Shown here: in pieces, positions 10,056 through 19,819 of the stretch | Layout: every line of letters begins with the position of its first letter | Numbering within the stretch: the stretch's first letter is position 1 | Source of the DNA: Pannonibacter carbonis | Lineage (GTDB): Bacteria; Pseudomonadota; Alphaproteobacteria; Rhizobiales; Stappiaceae | DNA: 51,561 bases | Reading direction: 5' to 3' | Assembly: GCF_003012935.1 (NCBI RefSeq) | Contig: NZ_PUDR01000022.1 | Location: 1-51,561, forward strand | Translations under genes and position numbers: made by a program | Notes under the pieces: generated by a model | The model's input: only the letters and a program-made list of their open reading frames with translations | The model's database searches: none | What the model was told of the DNA's origin: nothing

Positions 10056-10084
10056 ATTGTCTGATTCCGCCCTGCCATTGTCAA
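10056..10084 (-). promoter_or_regulatory. Putative promoter of gcv operon
   Basis: On the minus strand TTGACA (10079-10084) and GACAAT (10056-10061) are 17 bp apart. The start would fall near 10049, about 55 nt before the first glycine aptamer. Apart from this and the riboswitch, the 495-bp stretch 9704-10198 shows nothing else. Confidence 0.6.
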
Positions 10085-10198
10085 TACGCGCCTTACGGCT
10101 TGGTTTCCGCGCCGGTCCGGCCCGAGACTGGCCGACGCGAAACCCGGTGGGGTACCGTGTTGATTATCCAGGTGCTGCCTCGCGGAAGCCGGCGTGGC

Positions 10199-11107
10199 TC
10201 AGGCCTGCAGGGCTTCTGCCATGGCCGCGCCCCAGGCGACCGAGTTGCCGCTTATGGAGGGGGACTGCGAGAATTCCCAGCCCATTACACCGCCGAAGCT
10301 GGAGCCGAGCGCCTGCACGAGGGGAGTGACCAGCGCGCTGGCCGTGTCGGCCGCATCAAGATATCCAGAGCCGCCATTGTCTGCGGAGGTGACGCGGCCA
10401 AGAACAAGCTTGGCCGGGGCAATGGTCTTGGACAGGTCCAGGATGCTGGACGGGAAGCCGCCACCGCTGATCCCGGCGACCTTCTGCGCCTGCTCGGCTG
10501 CTGACGCTCCGACATACCAGGGATTGTTGTAATACTGGATGTTGAGCCAGTCGATCGAGGCGCCCCCCTCGGCCATCACCGCCTGATAGGGCCCTTGCGG
10601 GTAGGATGGATAGGCACCGGGATAGAGATACGGCGGCTGCGGCGCGTGGCTGATCAGCCGGCCGGCAAAGCCGGGCTCGGCCTTCAGCAGATTGGACAGG
10701 CCGGCGAGGAATGCTGCCGGATCATAGCCTGCCGTAGCGGGGGACGTGATCGCGGCGGTGTCTTCATAGTCGATGTCCACACCATCGAGGCCATGCGCGG
10801 TGAGAAAGCCCAGAACCGAGGCCGCCGCCGCGGGCAGGTTCCGCGCCATCGCAGCCCAACCGCCCGCCGGCACACTCTCGCCGCCAATGGATACCATCAC
10901 CTTGCGCTTCCCGCCCTCCTGCAACTGATCGACGAGGGAGGGATTGGCGAGGAACTGCTGCAGTTCCCAACTCGGGGCGACGCTGCCATCCGTCTGGGGC
11001 AGGAGAAAGCAAAGAATCACATGGGTGAAGTCGCTGCCGACGATCCCGGTAATCGGCGTGTTCTGGCGCAGGGCATAGATGATGTTGCGCGGGGTGGTAT
11101 CCGTCAT
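10199..11107 (-). CDS. Glycoside hydrolase family 18 (chitinase-like) protein
   Basis: The 302-aa product has a GH18 barrel. The strand-4 signature DGVDIDYE gives D108, D111, D113 and the catalytic acid E115. SIGGES (about residue 73) is the usual SxGG strand-3 motif, and the end strand has GVMGWEFSQS. GH18 enzymes cleave chitin or related GlcNAc polymers; some members are inactive lectins. The start at 11107 has AAGGAG at good spacing. The upstream in-frame ATG has no such support. No signal peptide is visible, so export would need another route. It lies 113 bp downstream of the DUF1772 gene on the same strand. Confidence 0.85.
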   Translation of the reverse strand: MTDTTPRNIIYALRQNTPITGIVGSDFTHVILCFLLPQTDGSVAPSWELQQFLANPSLVDQLQEGGKRKVMVSIGGESVPAGGWAAMARNLPAAAASVLGFLTAHGLDGVDIDYEDTAAITSPATAGYDPAAFLAGLSNLLKAEPGFAGRLISHAPQPPYLYPGAYPSYPQGPYQAVMAEGGASIDWLNIQYYNNPWYVGASAAEQAQKVAGISGGGFPSSILDLSKTIAPAKLVLGRVTSADNGGSGYLDAADTASALVTPLVQALGSSFGGVMGWEFSQSPSISGNSVAWGAAMAEALQA

Positions 11108-11220
11108 TGTCAGGCTCCTTGCACGGTCGGGATGACCTTCGCTCGCAGCGCGGGCTGCACTGACAGGAACGCCTGACGGCAACAAGTGTGATCTGACGCA
11201 CCGGTTTGCACGGATTACGG

Positions 11221-11742
11221 TTACCGGCCCGTTGGCGTAAAAGGCAGGTCGCGCCCCAGACGCCAGATCCCGTAACCGGTAGCGAGCAAGGTCAGGCCGC
11301 TGACCATGGTGCGGGTCTGGTTGAAGGCCTGCCAGTTGGGGGAATAGGCCTGCCAGATCGCGCGGGCCTCCTCGACGTTATCCGGCACGCGCACCAGGGC
11401 CAGGGCCTCGTTCATCGGCACGTTGAAGCGCATCGTCAGAACCAGGCCACCCAGAAAGTACAGGAGCCCCCCTCCCAGGAAGGCAGCACCGGCTCCGCGC
11501 GCCTTCAGCCGCAAGGCCAGCAGCCCGGTCAGGGCCAGCACCACGGGTGTTGCAAAGAATGCCGGCGCGAAGACGGCGTTGCGGACGGAGCCGTTCATCG
11601 CCTGCATCGCGGCGATGGCGATGCGCGGATCGGCGGCATCCAGTCCCCACATGGTCGAACAGACCCAGGCATAGAAGAAACCAAAGATCGCCCCGGAAAG
11701 GACAAGCGACAGGCCGGCGGCGGCCAGACAGATGCGTTTCAT
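11221..11742 (-). CDS. DUF1772 (anthrone-oxygenase-like) membrane protein
   Basis: The 173-aa product has four predicted membrane helices (about residues 4-28, 55-75, 85-105 and 145-162). The region NVPMNEAL followed by W-x8-W-x6-R is typical of DUF1772, which includes anthrone oxygenase-like proteins. The function of bacterial members is mostly unknown. The start at 11742 has GAGGGAG upstream. The gene is divergent from a marR-type gene, and a 17-bp palindrome lies between them, which suggests repression by that regulator. Confidence 0.78.
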   Translation of the reverse strand: MKRICLAAAGLSLVLSGAIFGFFYAWVCSTMWGLDAADPRIAIAAMQAMNGSVRNAVFAPAFFATPVVLALTGLLALRLKARGAGAAFLGGGLLYFLGGLVLTMRFNVPMNEALALVRVPDNVEEARAIWQAYSPNWQAFNQTRTMVSGLTLLATGYGIWRLGRDLPFTPTGR

Positions 11743-11866
11743 GCGGTTCAACTCCCTCGCATGGCTGCCCCCAGCCATGTCCGTCTGCCCATCGGCACCC
11801 TAGCAGCGACGGCTGAACCGGTTCGTCGCAACTTGTCGCATCGGGTAACTGGTTGTCGCGAAATAA

Positions 11867-11902
11867 TGACAATTATATTGTCAAACTGACATTTTTGATG
11901 TC
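11867..11902. promoter_or_regulatory. Probable MarR operator with overlapping promoter
   Basis: TGACAAT is inverted with a 3-nt centre at 11867-11883, a MarR-sized palindrome. A second weaker pair, GACAT/ATGTC, spans 11888-11902. On the plus strand TTGTCG (11853-11858) and TATTGT (11876-11881), 17 bp apart, could be the marR promoter, so the palindrome would cover its -10. The site lies in the divergent spacer between the DUF1772 gene and the marR gene. Confidence 0.6.
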
Positions 11903-11913
11903 TATTGCGATCC

Positions 11914-12399
11914 ATGACCAAACCGAACCCTGATAAGGCGGCTGCCCGCCTCTATGACCTCATCCGCCTGATACGTCCCGCCCATCGGCGGCTGGCGCGA
12001 TCGGTGAGCGTCCATTTGGACGGCACTGGTCTCTCGCTCGGGGGGCGTGCGGTGCTGGAGCTTCTGGCCGAGACGGGGCCACTCAGTGTGGCTGCGGCCG
12101 CGCGGCAGCTGTTCCTTGCACGGCAGCAGGTGCAGCTGGTCATGGATACGCTCGACCAGCAGGGGCACGTGCAGAAGCGCCCAAACCCGGCCCATCGCCG
12201 TTCGCCCCTGTTCGCGCTGACGGATCAGGGCCGGGCCGCTTACGCTAGCCTGCATGCCCGCGAGTTGAACCGCCTCGGCGATATCGCGGCCCAGCTGGAA
12301 GATGCAGACCTTTCGGCTGCCTTGCGCGTCATGACGGCCCTTGTCGATGGCTTCGGCGCCTACGAGGACGATCCTGATGCCCCGCAGCCGCTGGCCTGA
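11914..12399 (+). CDS. MarR family transcriptional regulator
   Basis: The 161-aa protein has the MarR winged-helix layout. A dimerisation helix is followed by the recognition region LSVAAAARQLFLARQQVQLVMDTL (about residues 50-72), a basic wing KRPNPAHRRSPLFALTDQGR (about residues 87-106) and a C-terminal helix. The wing pattern NPxHRR...LTxxG is diagnostic. ATG 11914 was taken; a TTG 9 bp upstream is in the same frame. A 17-bp palindrome just upstream is the likely autoregulatory and divergent operator. Candidate targets are the DUF1772-GH18 genes on one side and the isochorismatase-like gene 60 bp downstream. Confidence 0.9.
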   Translation: MTKPNPDKAAARLYDLIRLIRPAHRRLARSVSVHLDGTGLSLGGRAVLELLAETGPLSVAAAARQLFLARQQVQLVMDTLDQQGHVQKRPNPAHRRSPLFALTDQGRAAYASLHARELNRLGDIAAQLEDADLSAALRVMTALVDGFGAYEDDPDAPQPLA

Positions 12400-12459
12400 A
12401 AGTCCCTGAGGCGACCACGTCCGGATCGCCTCGACCGCACGAGCAGAGGGAGCATGCGC

Positions 12460-13128
12460 ATGGAACCATGGATCATCGTCGCAGTCGGTGCTGGTGCCGG
12501 CCTCACCGGCCTGATCTGGTATGTTGTCAGGCGGTTGTCTGCCATCAGCCAGCCGACGTCGGGGCCCGCAATCGATCCGTCAACGCGCCCGGGCAGAGCG
12601 CTGGTGCTGATCGATCTGCAATCGGACTTCACCCGCCGCGACGGCAAAGGCGCTTATTCCCGGGCGGAGCGGGCCCGGGCAATCGCACATGTCAACGCGC
12701 TTGCAGCTGAAGCCCGACGGCTGGGAGAACCGGTGATCGTTCTGCGTCATGTCTGGCAGGGCTGGCCGGCACGCCTTGCCGCTCGCCTGGCGCTCGGCGG
12801 TGCGGGCAACCCCGGCCGCACGGGACTTGCGCTCGATCCGGACATCCAGCCAGGTGAAGTGATTGATATCGTCAAGCACGTCGGCGACGGTTTTTCCGCA
12901 CCAGAACTCTCCGCGCATCTCGAGCGCCTGAAGGTCGGATCGCTGCGGCTAGCAGGCCTTGATGCCTGCCATTGCGTGCAGTTGACCGCGCGGGGCGCCG
13001 CCGCACGGGGCTACAAGGTCGAGATCCTCGATGAGGCCGTTCTCGCTTCGGTGCCGGCGGACTGGCAGGCGTTGCAGCCAAAGCTCATCGCGGAGGGCAT
13101 CCGGATTTCGCCAACCCCAGCGGCTTGA
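12460..13128 (+). CDS. Isochorismatase-family cysteine hydrolase, membrane-anchored
   Basis: The 222-aa product has an N-terminal membrane helix (about residues 4-24) followed by an isochorismatase-fold hydrolase domain. The Asp-Lys-Cys triad can be placed at D52 in LVLIDLQSDF, the lysine in DIVKHVGDGF and the cysteine in LAGLDACHCV. The family hydrolyses amides or vinyl ethers, and the substrate here is unknown. The N-terminal anchor is not usual for the family. The start at 12460 leaves 7 nt after GAGGGAG; the ATG at 12454 is too close. It follows marR by 60 bp and may be co-transcribed. Confidence 0.82.
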   Translation: MEPWIIVAVGAGAGLTGLIWYVVRRLSAISQPTSGPAIDPSTRPGRALVLIDLQSDFTRRDGKGAYSRAERARAIAHVNALAAEARRLGEPVIVLRHVWQGWPARLAARLALGGAGNPGRTGLALDPDIQPGEVIDIVKHVGDGFSAPELSAHLERLKVGSLRLAGLDACHCVQLTARGAAARGYKVEILDEAVLASVPADWQALQPKLIAEGIRISPTPAA

Positions 13129-13260
13129 CAGCGGGGCACGGAGCAGGCATCAAAAGCGCCATGAGCAGAAACCTGACCACCTTTGCATCGGTTTATTATT
13201 TTACGGCGCCCTTCTAGGCGGCCGTGTTCGATCCTGCTCGATTATCAAACAGCATGAGAT

Positions 13261-13299
13261 GAACCACATAGCCGCCGCGTCAGGCGGCTTGCATGGTTC
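13261..13299 (+). promoter_or_regulatory. Leader hairpin upstream of tyrS
   Basis: GAACCA (13261-13266) pairs with TGGTTC (13294-13299), and GCCGCC (13271-13276) pairs with GGCGGC (13283-13288), giving a two-part stem 30 nt before the tyrS ATG. No T-box sequence is seen. Its role is unknown; it could be an attenuator-like leader or an accidental fold. Confidence 0.4.
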
Positions 13300-13328
13300 A
13301 AGGTCCCTGGCGCGGCCAGGAGACCAGA

Positions 13329-14606
13329 ATGACCCAGCATGTTGATGAAGCCACCGGTCGCGCCACGCGTCTGAAGTCCGAAGCCCTTCGCGTCCTTCTG
13401 GACCGCGGCCTCGTCAATCAGGCGACCGATCTCGAGGGGCTCGATGCCGCTTTCCACGCCGGACCGGTAACGTTCTACGCCGGTTTCGATGCCACCGCCG
13501 CCAGCCTGCATGTCGGTCATCTGGTTCCGCTCGTCACCATGCGCTGGCTGCAGAAGCTTGGCCATCAGCCCATCGCCGTGCTTGGCGGTGGCACCACGCT
13601 GGTCGGCGATCCCAGCTTCCGCAATGACAGCCGCCCTTTGCTGACCGAGGCACAGATCCGCGAGAACATGGCCGGCATCCGCCGCTCCATCGAGGGCATC
13701 CTCGATCTGGAGGGGACCGACGGGGCATTGCTCGTCAACAACGCCGAGTGGCTGACCGAGTTCCGCTTCCTCGAGTTCCTGCGCGATTACGGCACCCAGT
13801 TCACCGTCAACCGCATGATGAGCTTCGACAGTGTCCGCACCCGTCTGGAAGCGCAACAGCCGCTGACCGTGCTGGAGTTCTGCTACATGATGCTGCAGGC
13901 AGTTGATTTCCTGGAGCTTGCCCGCCGGCACGGCTGCACGCTCCAGATCGGCGGTTCCGACCAGTGGGGCAACATCGTCAATGGCGTGGACCTCGGCCGC
14001 CGCGATGGCCGCCAGCTTTTCGGCCTCACCGTGCCGCTGGTCACCGCCGCCAACGGCCAGAAGATGGGCAAGACTGCCGCCGGCGCCGTCTGGCTGCATC
14101 CGGACAAGCTGTCGCCGGCCGGTTTCTGGCAGTTCTGGCGCAACACCGCCGATGCGGATGTGGCGCAGTACCTGCGGCTCTTCACCGAGCTGCCGCTGAA
14201 CGAGGTCGCGCGGCTGTCGGCCCTCAAGGGGGCGGAGCTGAACGAGGCGAAGAAGATCCTGGCAACGCAGGTCACAGCCCTGGTGCATGGCGCAGCTGCC
14301 GCAAGAGGCGCGCTGGAGCAGGGCGAGGCGCTGTTCTCCGATGACGAGGACGGTGCCGAGGCGACCCATACCCTGCCGCTGGCAAGCCTTGCCTCTGGTC
14401 TCGGGCTGCTCGAACTCATCGTCGCGACCGGCTTCGCCCAGTCGAATGGCGAAGCCCGGCGCCTTGTCGAGGCCGGCGGCGTCCGCCTCAACGGCTCAAC
14501 CGTTGATGACCCGCGCCGCCGCATCTCGCCGGGGGACCTTGCCGCCAACGACCGCCTGACGCTGGCCATCGGCCGCCGCCGCAAGGCCCTCGTGGCCTTC
14601 GGGTGA
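13329..14606 (+). CDS. tyrS: Tyrosyl-tRNA synthetase
   Basis: This 425-aa class I synthetase charges tRNA-Tyr. The HIGH motif is HVGH at residues 61-64 and the KMSKS motif is KMGKT at 245-249, as in bacterial TyrRS. GGSDQWGNI binds tyrosine, and the C-terminal S4-like RNA-binding domain (about residues 355-425) is present. The start at 13329 has AGGAG at 7 nt spacing. A longer in-frame version would begin inside the leader hairpin. It appears monocistronic, followed by a 439-bp repeat-rich spacer. Confidence 0.96.
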   Translation: MTQHVDEATGRATRLKSEALRVLLDRGLVNQATDLEGLDAAFHAGPVTFYAGFDATAASLHVGHLVPLVTMRWLQKLGHQPIAVLGGGTTLVGDPSFRNDSRPLLTEAQIRENMAGIRRSIEGILDLEGTDGALLVNNAEWLTEFRFLEFLRDYGTQFTVNRMMSFDSVRTRLEAQQPLTVLEFCYMMLQAVDFLELARRHGCTLQIGGSDQWGNIVNGVDLGRRDGRQLFGLTVPLVTAANGQKMGKTAAGAVWLHPDKLSPAGFWQFWRNTADADVAQYLRLFTELPLNEVARLSALKGAELNEAKKILATQVTALVHGAAAARGALEQGEALFSDDEDGAEATHTLPLASLASGLGLLELIVATGFAQSNGEARRLVEAGGVRLNGSTVDDPRRRISPGDLAANDRLTLAIGRRRKALVAFG

Positions 14607-15045
14607 GGGAAGGGGCGTTTGCTGAACGGGATGCCTCTCCGCTCCAAGAGGCAGGGCCAACGCGTATGTGGCCAGACGGCTGTCGAGGCGTCGAAGCCCC
14701 CCTCCCCCTCGTGGGGAGGGGTAAGGGGTGGGGGGCTCCGGCGGCCAACAGCTCACCAGGCGTCTGAAGCAAGCCTGGTCAAGAATGTTGGTGGCCTGGA
14801 TTTGGGTCCGCTTCCCCCACCCCCAAACCCCTCCCCACGAGGGGGAGGGGAGCGGAGAGGCTCCCACAGGGTTAAACTCCTTGGGCCCAGGTCGTCACAT
14901 CGAACGCTTGTCAGACTTCATATGCGGTACCGCTGCCCCTTGGAGGTAAGGGGGACGCGGGGCGCAAAAAGTCGCCTGCCGCCAGCTGTGATGCTCGACC
15001 TCAGGGCAACGAGGCCTCTGGCTCCCAAGCTCAAACAAGGCTGCC
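14607..15045. repeat. Repeat-rich spacer with GC-rich inverted repeat
   Basis: No gene is supported in this 439-bp spacer between convergent genes. It holds two copies, in inverted orientation, of a C/G-rich palindromic repeat: 14694-14738 and 14812-14855. Each has its own CCTCCCC/GGGGAGG stem around TCGT or ACGA. The two copies together could form a long stem enclosing about 73 nt. Related C-rich palindromes occur at 34455-34757. Confidence 0.7.
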
Positions 15046-15834
15046 TCAGACGAAGCTGCCGAAGAACCGGCACATGAATTCGAGCTGGCGCTGGCGGTTG
15101 TCGCCGAACGCAGAGCGGGGAAAATACTCGCGGTCCGTGGTGACTTGTTCGGTCACGGGGAGGCCGTTCGCACCAATGGCGATTGCCAGCGACTGCGCGG
15201 AATAGCCGAGCCGCATCATCTGGTCGAGCAGGCCAGGGTAGTAGACCGTATAGAACTGTTCCACCAGAGGCCGGGTCGCGAAGGCATGCCCGGTGTGGGC
15301 CCGGTCGTTGATCGTGGTTGCGTCAACGACACACATCGGCTGATACCGGCTCCCAGTGACCGCTGCATTGCCCCCCCAGATCGTGCCCTGCATCGCGCCA
15401 TCATTGATGTAGACAACCTGGTTGACGATTGGGGGAGCAACGACGGCGGTATTCTGGGTGATCAGCTGCGCCGTGGTCAGGGTCTGTCCGTTGACAAGGT
15501 TCTGGATCGCGGTCCGGATGTCATTCGCGGTGCTGCCGAGATTGCGGAAAATAACCTCCGCTGCATTCTGCGAATTGACCTGGTAGCTGGCGTTGCCATC
15601 CCAGTTGCCGACATAGAGCCCGACCACGCGTGTCGCACGTTCGAACATGCCGAACCCCGACCGGTGCAGCGGACGCAGCCGCAGGAACGCATTGGTGTCG
15701 TCCATGTAGTAGGTGCTGGGCAACTGCTGTGCACTAAACGACATGCTCGCATTATTCGGCGCGATCGTGATGTCGATACTGCCGAACAGGCGGTTGAGGG
15801 GTTTGATCAGCGATACGGGGGTCTGGGTCGGCAT
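15046..15834 (-). CDS. Hypothetical protein, 262 aa
   Basis: The reading frame is well supported: AAGGAG lies 6 nt before the ATG at 15834, and codon use resembles neighbouring genes. I do not recognise the family. No signal peptide or membrane helix is visible. The sequence is rich in Asn, Thr, Gln and aromatic residues, with a central stretch QNTAVVAPPIVNQVVYIND and an aromatic C-terminus ending FMCRFFGSFV. This composition suggests a beta-rich soluble protein. It lies 88 bp downstream of a VOC gene on the same strand and may share its transcript. Confidence 0.7.
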   Translation of the reverse strand: MPTQTPVSLIKPLNRLFGSIDITIAPNNASMSFSAQQLPSTYYMDDTNAFLRLRPLHRSGFGMFERATRVVGLYVGNWDGNASYQVNSQNAAEVIFRNLGSTANDIRTAIQNLVNGQTLTTAQLITQNTAVVAPPIVNQVVYINDGAMQGTIWGGNAAVTGSRYQPMCVVDATTINDRAHTGHAFATRPLVEQFYTVYYPGLLDQMMRLGYSAQSLAIAIGANGLPVTEQVTTDREYFPRSAFGDNRQRQLEFMCRFFGSFV

Positions 15835-15922
15835 GGCTCACTCCTTGATCGGCCGCACGGGGCGGGTTGATCGGAAGGACGCGCGGCCGCACGCATCGTG
15901 ACGGGCGAAAGATCTGCTTTTC

Positions 15923-16327
15923 TTAGGGACGCCCGTCGGTAAACTCGACCAGGTCCCAGAGATTGCCGTAGAGATCCTTGAAGACGGCAACCGTTCCGTA
16001 ATCGGCCACCTTCGGTTCCCGGACAAACTCGACGCCTTTGGCTTTGTAGTCGTTGTAGTCGCGCCAGAAGTCGTCGGTCTGCAGGAAGAGAAACACGCGC
16101 CCGCCGGCCTGGTCGCCAACATATTTGGCCTGGTGCTCGTTGGAGGCGCGCGCCAGCAGGATCGAGGCGGAAGCGTTTCCCTTCGGCTTCACCACGACCC
16201 AGCGCTTGTCCTGTTCGGGCTGGTAGTTGTCTTCCACCAGTTCGAACCCCAGCCTGCCGGTGAAAAAGCTGATCGCCTCGTCATAGTCCTGAACGACAAG
16301 GGCAACATGAGCAAGGTTCTGGGGCAT
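15923..16327 (-). CDS. VOC (glyoxalase/bleomycin-resistance) family protein
   Basis: The 134-aa product has the paired beta-alpha-beta-beta-beta modules of the vicinal-oxygen-chelate superfamily. HVALVVQDYDEAISFF at the start carries the first metal-ligand histidine, and DLYGNLWDLVEF near the end carries a glutamate ligand. Family members bind a divalent metal and act as lyases, dioxygenases or resistance proteins. The substrate here is unknown. AGGAG lies upstream at slightly long spacing. It precedes the unrecognised 262-aa gene on the same strand. Confidence 0.88.
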   Translation of the reverse strand: MPQNLAHVALVVQDYDEAISFFTGRLGFELVEDNYQPEQDKRWVVVKPKGNASASILLARASNEHQAKYVGDQAGGRVFLFLQTDDFWRDYNDYKAKGVEFVREPKVADYGTVAVFKDLYGNLWDLVEFTDGRP

Positions 16328-16432
16328 GGCGGCTGTGCTCCTGCGACTTGGGTGCCGGCAGTATAGCGGACCAGATGGCTGGGAATGCTGTTTCCGGCCC
16401 GCTCACCAGTTCCAAGGTAAAACGCCGCGCGG

Positions 16433-16471
16433 AGAAAAATACCCCCGGCCGCTTTCGGGACCGGGGGTATC
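16433..16471 (-). terminator. Rho-independent terminator of ccrM
   Basis: On the minus strand a 10-bp stem (ATACCCCCGG and its inverse, 16439-16448 and 16461-16470) is followed by a T-run. It lies about 110 bp downstream of the ccrM stop, with nothing else between. Confidence 0.75.
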
Positions 16472-16578
16472 CTTGGCAATTCGCGGGGACGCGAATGTCC
16501 GCGTCCGGAGGAGTGACGGACAGGCGAGAATTGTGGCCAATCCTCCCCCGTCACATCAGGCGCCGCATCGGCCTGATG

Positions 16579-17844
<1,266 letters not shown>

Positions 17845-17988
17845 TCATTTTCTTTTTGATTTCAAGAGTTTGTTTACAGAGGTAAAGGCCCCTGCTGGCA
17901 TTTTGCGAAAGCCACCATGGAAGAAACAGGGGAATGCAACGTTTTGTGGCCACGCTCCAGTGCCCGGCAGCGCCAGCGCGTTAACGCT

Positions 17989-18016
17989 TTGACACCGGCT
18001 TGTGCAAAAATATGTG
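17989..18016 (+). promoter_or_regulatory. Putative amn promoter
   Basis: TTGACA (17989-17994) and TATGTG (18011-18016) are separated by 16 bp, about 115 bp before the amn start codon. Confidence 0.45.
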
Positions 18017-18131
18017 TCACTGAAGATTTCTCCGGGCTGCGAAAAAATTTTCAAAAACCTCTGCCGCACAGCTTGACGGCGCGGAATACGAGGCGGATCC
18101 TGCCGGGATAAGAACAAGAAGGAGAATTGAA

Positions 18132-19640
18132 TTGACGAACCGTTCCTACAGGAACCCGCTGTTGCAGCCGCGCAATCTGGTCCTCGCACCCGAAGCCCCG
18201 CTCCAGCCCTTTATGAAGGCCGATGAAGCCGTTGCCCGCCTGATCGAGCTTTTCGAACGCAATACGGCGTTTATCCGAAATGCTTTCAATGACTTGCTGC
18301 AAGGCAACGTGCCGGATGGCCGTATTCGGGCGTTCTATCCGCAGATCCGCCTGGTCACCGACAGCCATTCCCGCCTCGATAGCCGCCTTGCCTATGGCTT
18401 TGTCTCCGGACCGGGCCTCCATGGCACGACGATCACCCGACCGGACCTGTTCCGCCAGTATCTGACGCACCAGATCACGCAGTTGATCCGCAACCACGAT
18501 GTGCCGATTCTGGTTGGCGACAGCGAGACTCCGATCCCGCTGCATTTTGCCTTCTATGACGGCACCCACGTGGAAGGCGCCGCCTCCGCAAAGCTCGAAA
18601 GGCCGCTGGCCGACACGTTCGACCTGCCCGACCTGACCCTGATGGACGACTCCATCGCCAACGGCACCTATGAGCCGCTGGATGGGGTGATGCCGCTGGC
18701 GCCCTTCACTGCGCCGCGCGTCGACTATTCCCTGCACCGGCTGCAGCACTACACCGCAACGGCCGCCGAGCATTTCCAGAACTACGTGCTTTTCACCAAC
18801 TACCAGTTCTACATCGACGAGTTCTGCCGCATGGCTGAGGACGCGATGGCCAATCCGGACAGCGGCTACGAAGCCTTTGTCTCGCCTGGCAATCTGGTGA
18901 CACTGCATGGCGCCACCGAGCCAAGTTCCGGCGCGACCCCGGCCAAGCTGCCCCAGATGCCGGCCTATCATCTCAAGCGCGCTGACAACTCCGGCATCAC
19001 CATGGTCAACATCGGCGTCGGCCCGTCCAACGCCAAGACCATCACCGACCACATTGCCGTGCTGCGCCCGCATGCCTGGTTGATGCTCGGTCACTGCGCC
19101 GGTCTGCGCAACAGCCAGACCCTGGGCGACTACGTCCTCGCCCATGGCTATGTCCGCGATGACAACGTGCTGAACCAGGATCTGCCGGTCTGGGTGCCAA
19201 TCCCGCCTCTGGCCGAGGTGCAGGTGGCGCTGGAAGACGCGGTGGCGGAAGTCACCGGCTACACCGGCTATGAACTGAAGAAGGTCATGCGCACCGGCAC
19301 CGTCGCCTCCATCGACAACCGCAACTGGGAACTCTGGGACCAGCGCGGCCTGGTGCAGCGCTTCTCGCAGTCCCGCGCCATCGCCCTCGACATGGAAAGC
19401 GCTACCATCGCCGCCAACGGCTTCCGCTTCCGCGTTCCCTACGGCACGCTGCTCTGCGTCTCCGACAAGCCGCTGCATGGGGAGCTGAAGCTGCCGGGCA
19501 TGGCAACGGACTTCTACAAGCGGCAGGTCGCCCAGCATCTGGAGATCGGCATCCGCGCCATGGAGAAGCTCCGCGCCATGCCGCATGAACGCCTGCACTC
19601 CCGCAAGCTGCGCAGCTTCGCGGAAACCGCGTTCCAGTAA
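18132..19640 (+). CDS. amn: AMP nucleosidase
   Basis: The 502-aa product hydrolyses AMP to adenine and ribose 5-phosphate, adjusting the adenylate pool. It has the N-terminal Amn-specific domain (PFMKADEAVARLIELF onward) and the C-terminal phosphorylase-like domain with GHCAGLR (about residue 320) and DMESATIAANGFRFRVPYGTLL carrying the active-site Met-Glu. Length matches E. coli Amn (484 aa). Translation appears to start at TTG 18132, which has AAGGAG 7 nt upstream; no ATG fits. The gene is divergent from ccrM and is followed by hairpins. Confidence 0.95.
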   Translation: MTNRSYRNPLLQPRNLVLAPEAPLQPFMKADEAVARLIELFERNTAFIRNAFNDLLQGNVPDGRIRAFYPQIRLVTDSHSRLDSRLAYGFVSGPGLHGTTITRPDLFRQYLTHQITQLIRNHDVPILVGDSETPIPLHFAFYDGTHVEGAASAKLERPLADTFDLPDLTLMDDSIANGTYEPLDGVMPLAPFTAPRVDYSLHRLQHYTATAAEHFQNYVLFTNYQFYIDEFCRMAEDAMANPDSGYEAFVSPGNLVTLHGATEPSSGATPAKLPQMPAYHLKRADNSGITMVNIGVGPSNAKTITDHIAVLRPHAWLMLGHCAGLRNSQTLGDYVLAHGYVRDDNVLNQDLPVWVPIPPLAEVQVALEDAVAEVTGYTGYELKKVMRTGTVASIDNRNWELWDQRGLVQRFSQSRAIALDMESATIAANGFRFRVPYGTLLCVSDKPLHGELKLPGMATDFYKRQVAQHLEIGIRAMEKLRAMPHERLHSRKLRSFAETAFQ

Positions 19641-19790
19641 GACCAACTCGCTGTGAGCTTGACTCACCGAGAGTTGGTCAAGCCCGTGCGGCGACTGAGC
19701 ATTTTCAAGGCGTGATGCGTCAGCATCCCAGCGCCTTGATCCAGGATGGCCTTGACCGGGTCTCGGCATGAGGCCCGGTCAGCCTTTTCG
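19641..19790 (+). terminator. Hairpins downstream of amn
   Basis: GACCAACTC directly after the stop codon (19641-19649) pairs with 19671-19679, with an inner GTGAG/CTCAC stem. A second hairpin (TGACCGGG 19753-19760, inverse 19774-19781) is followed by GCCTTTT and is the better candidate terminator. Confidence 0.55.
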
Positions 19791-19819
19791 TGAAGTCGAG
19801 TCCCCGTCGCCCTGAGGCC

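Noticed and set aside
13261-13328. T-box leader of tyrS
   Set aside because: No T-box consensus or specifier loop is visible, and T-box control of tyrS is not expected in Proteobacteria.
14812-14855. Terminator of tyrS
   Set aside because: The C/G-rich palindrome recurs elsewhere as a dispersed repeat and lacks a T-run, so it is better described as a repeat family.
18051-19769. Long minus-strand open frame (572 aa) opposite amn
   Set aside because: Amn is unmistakable on the other strand; the antisense frame has no ribosome-binding site or domain.
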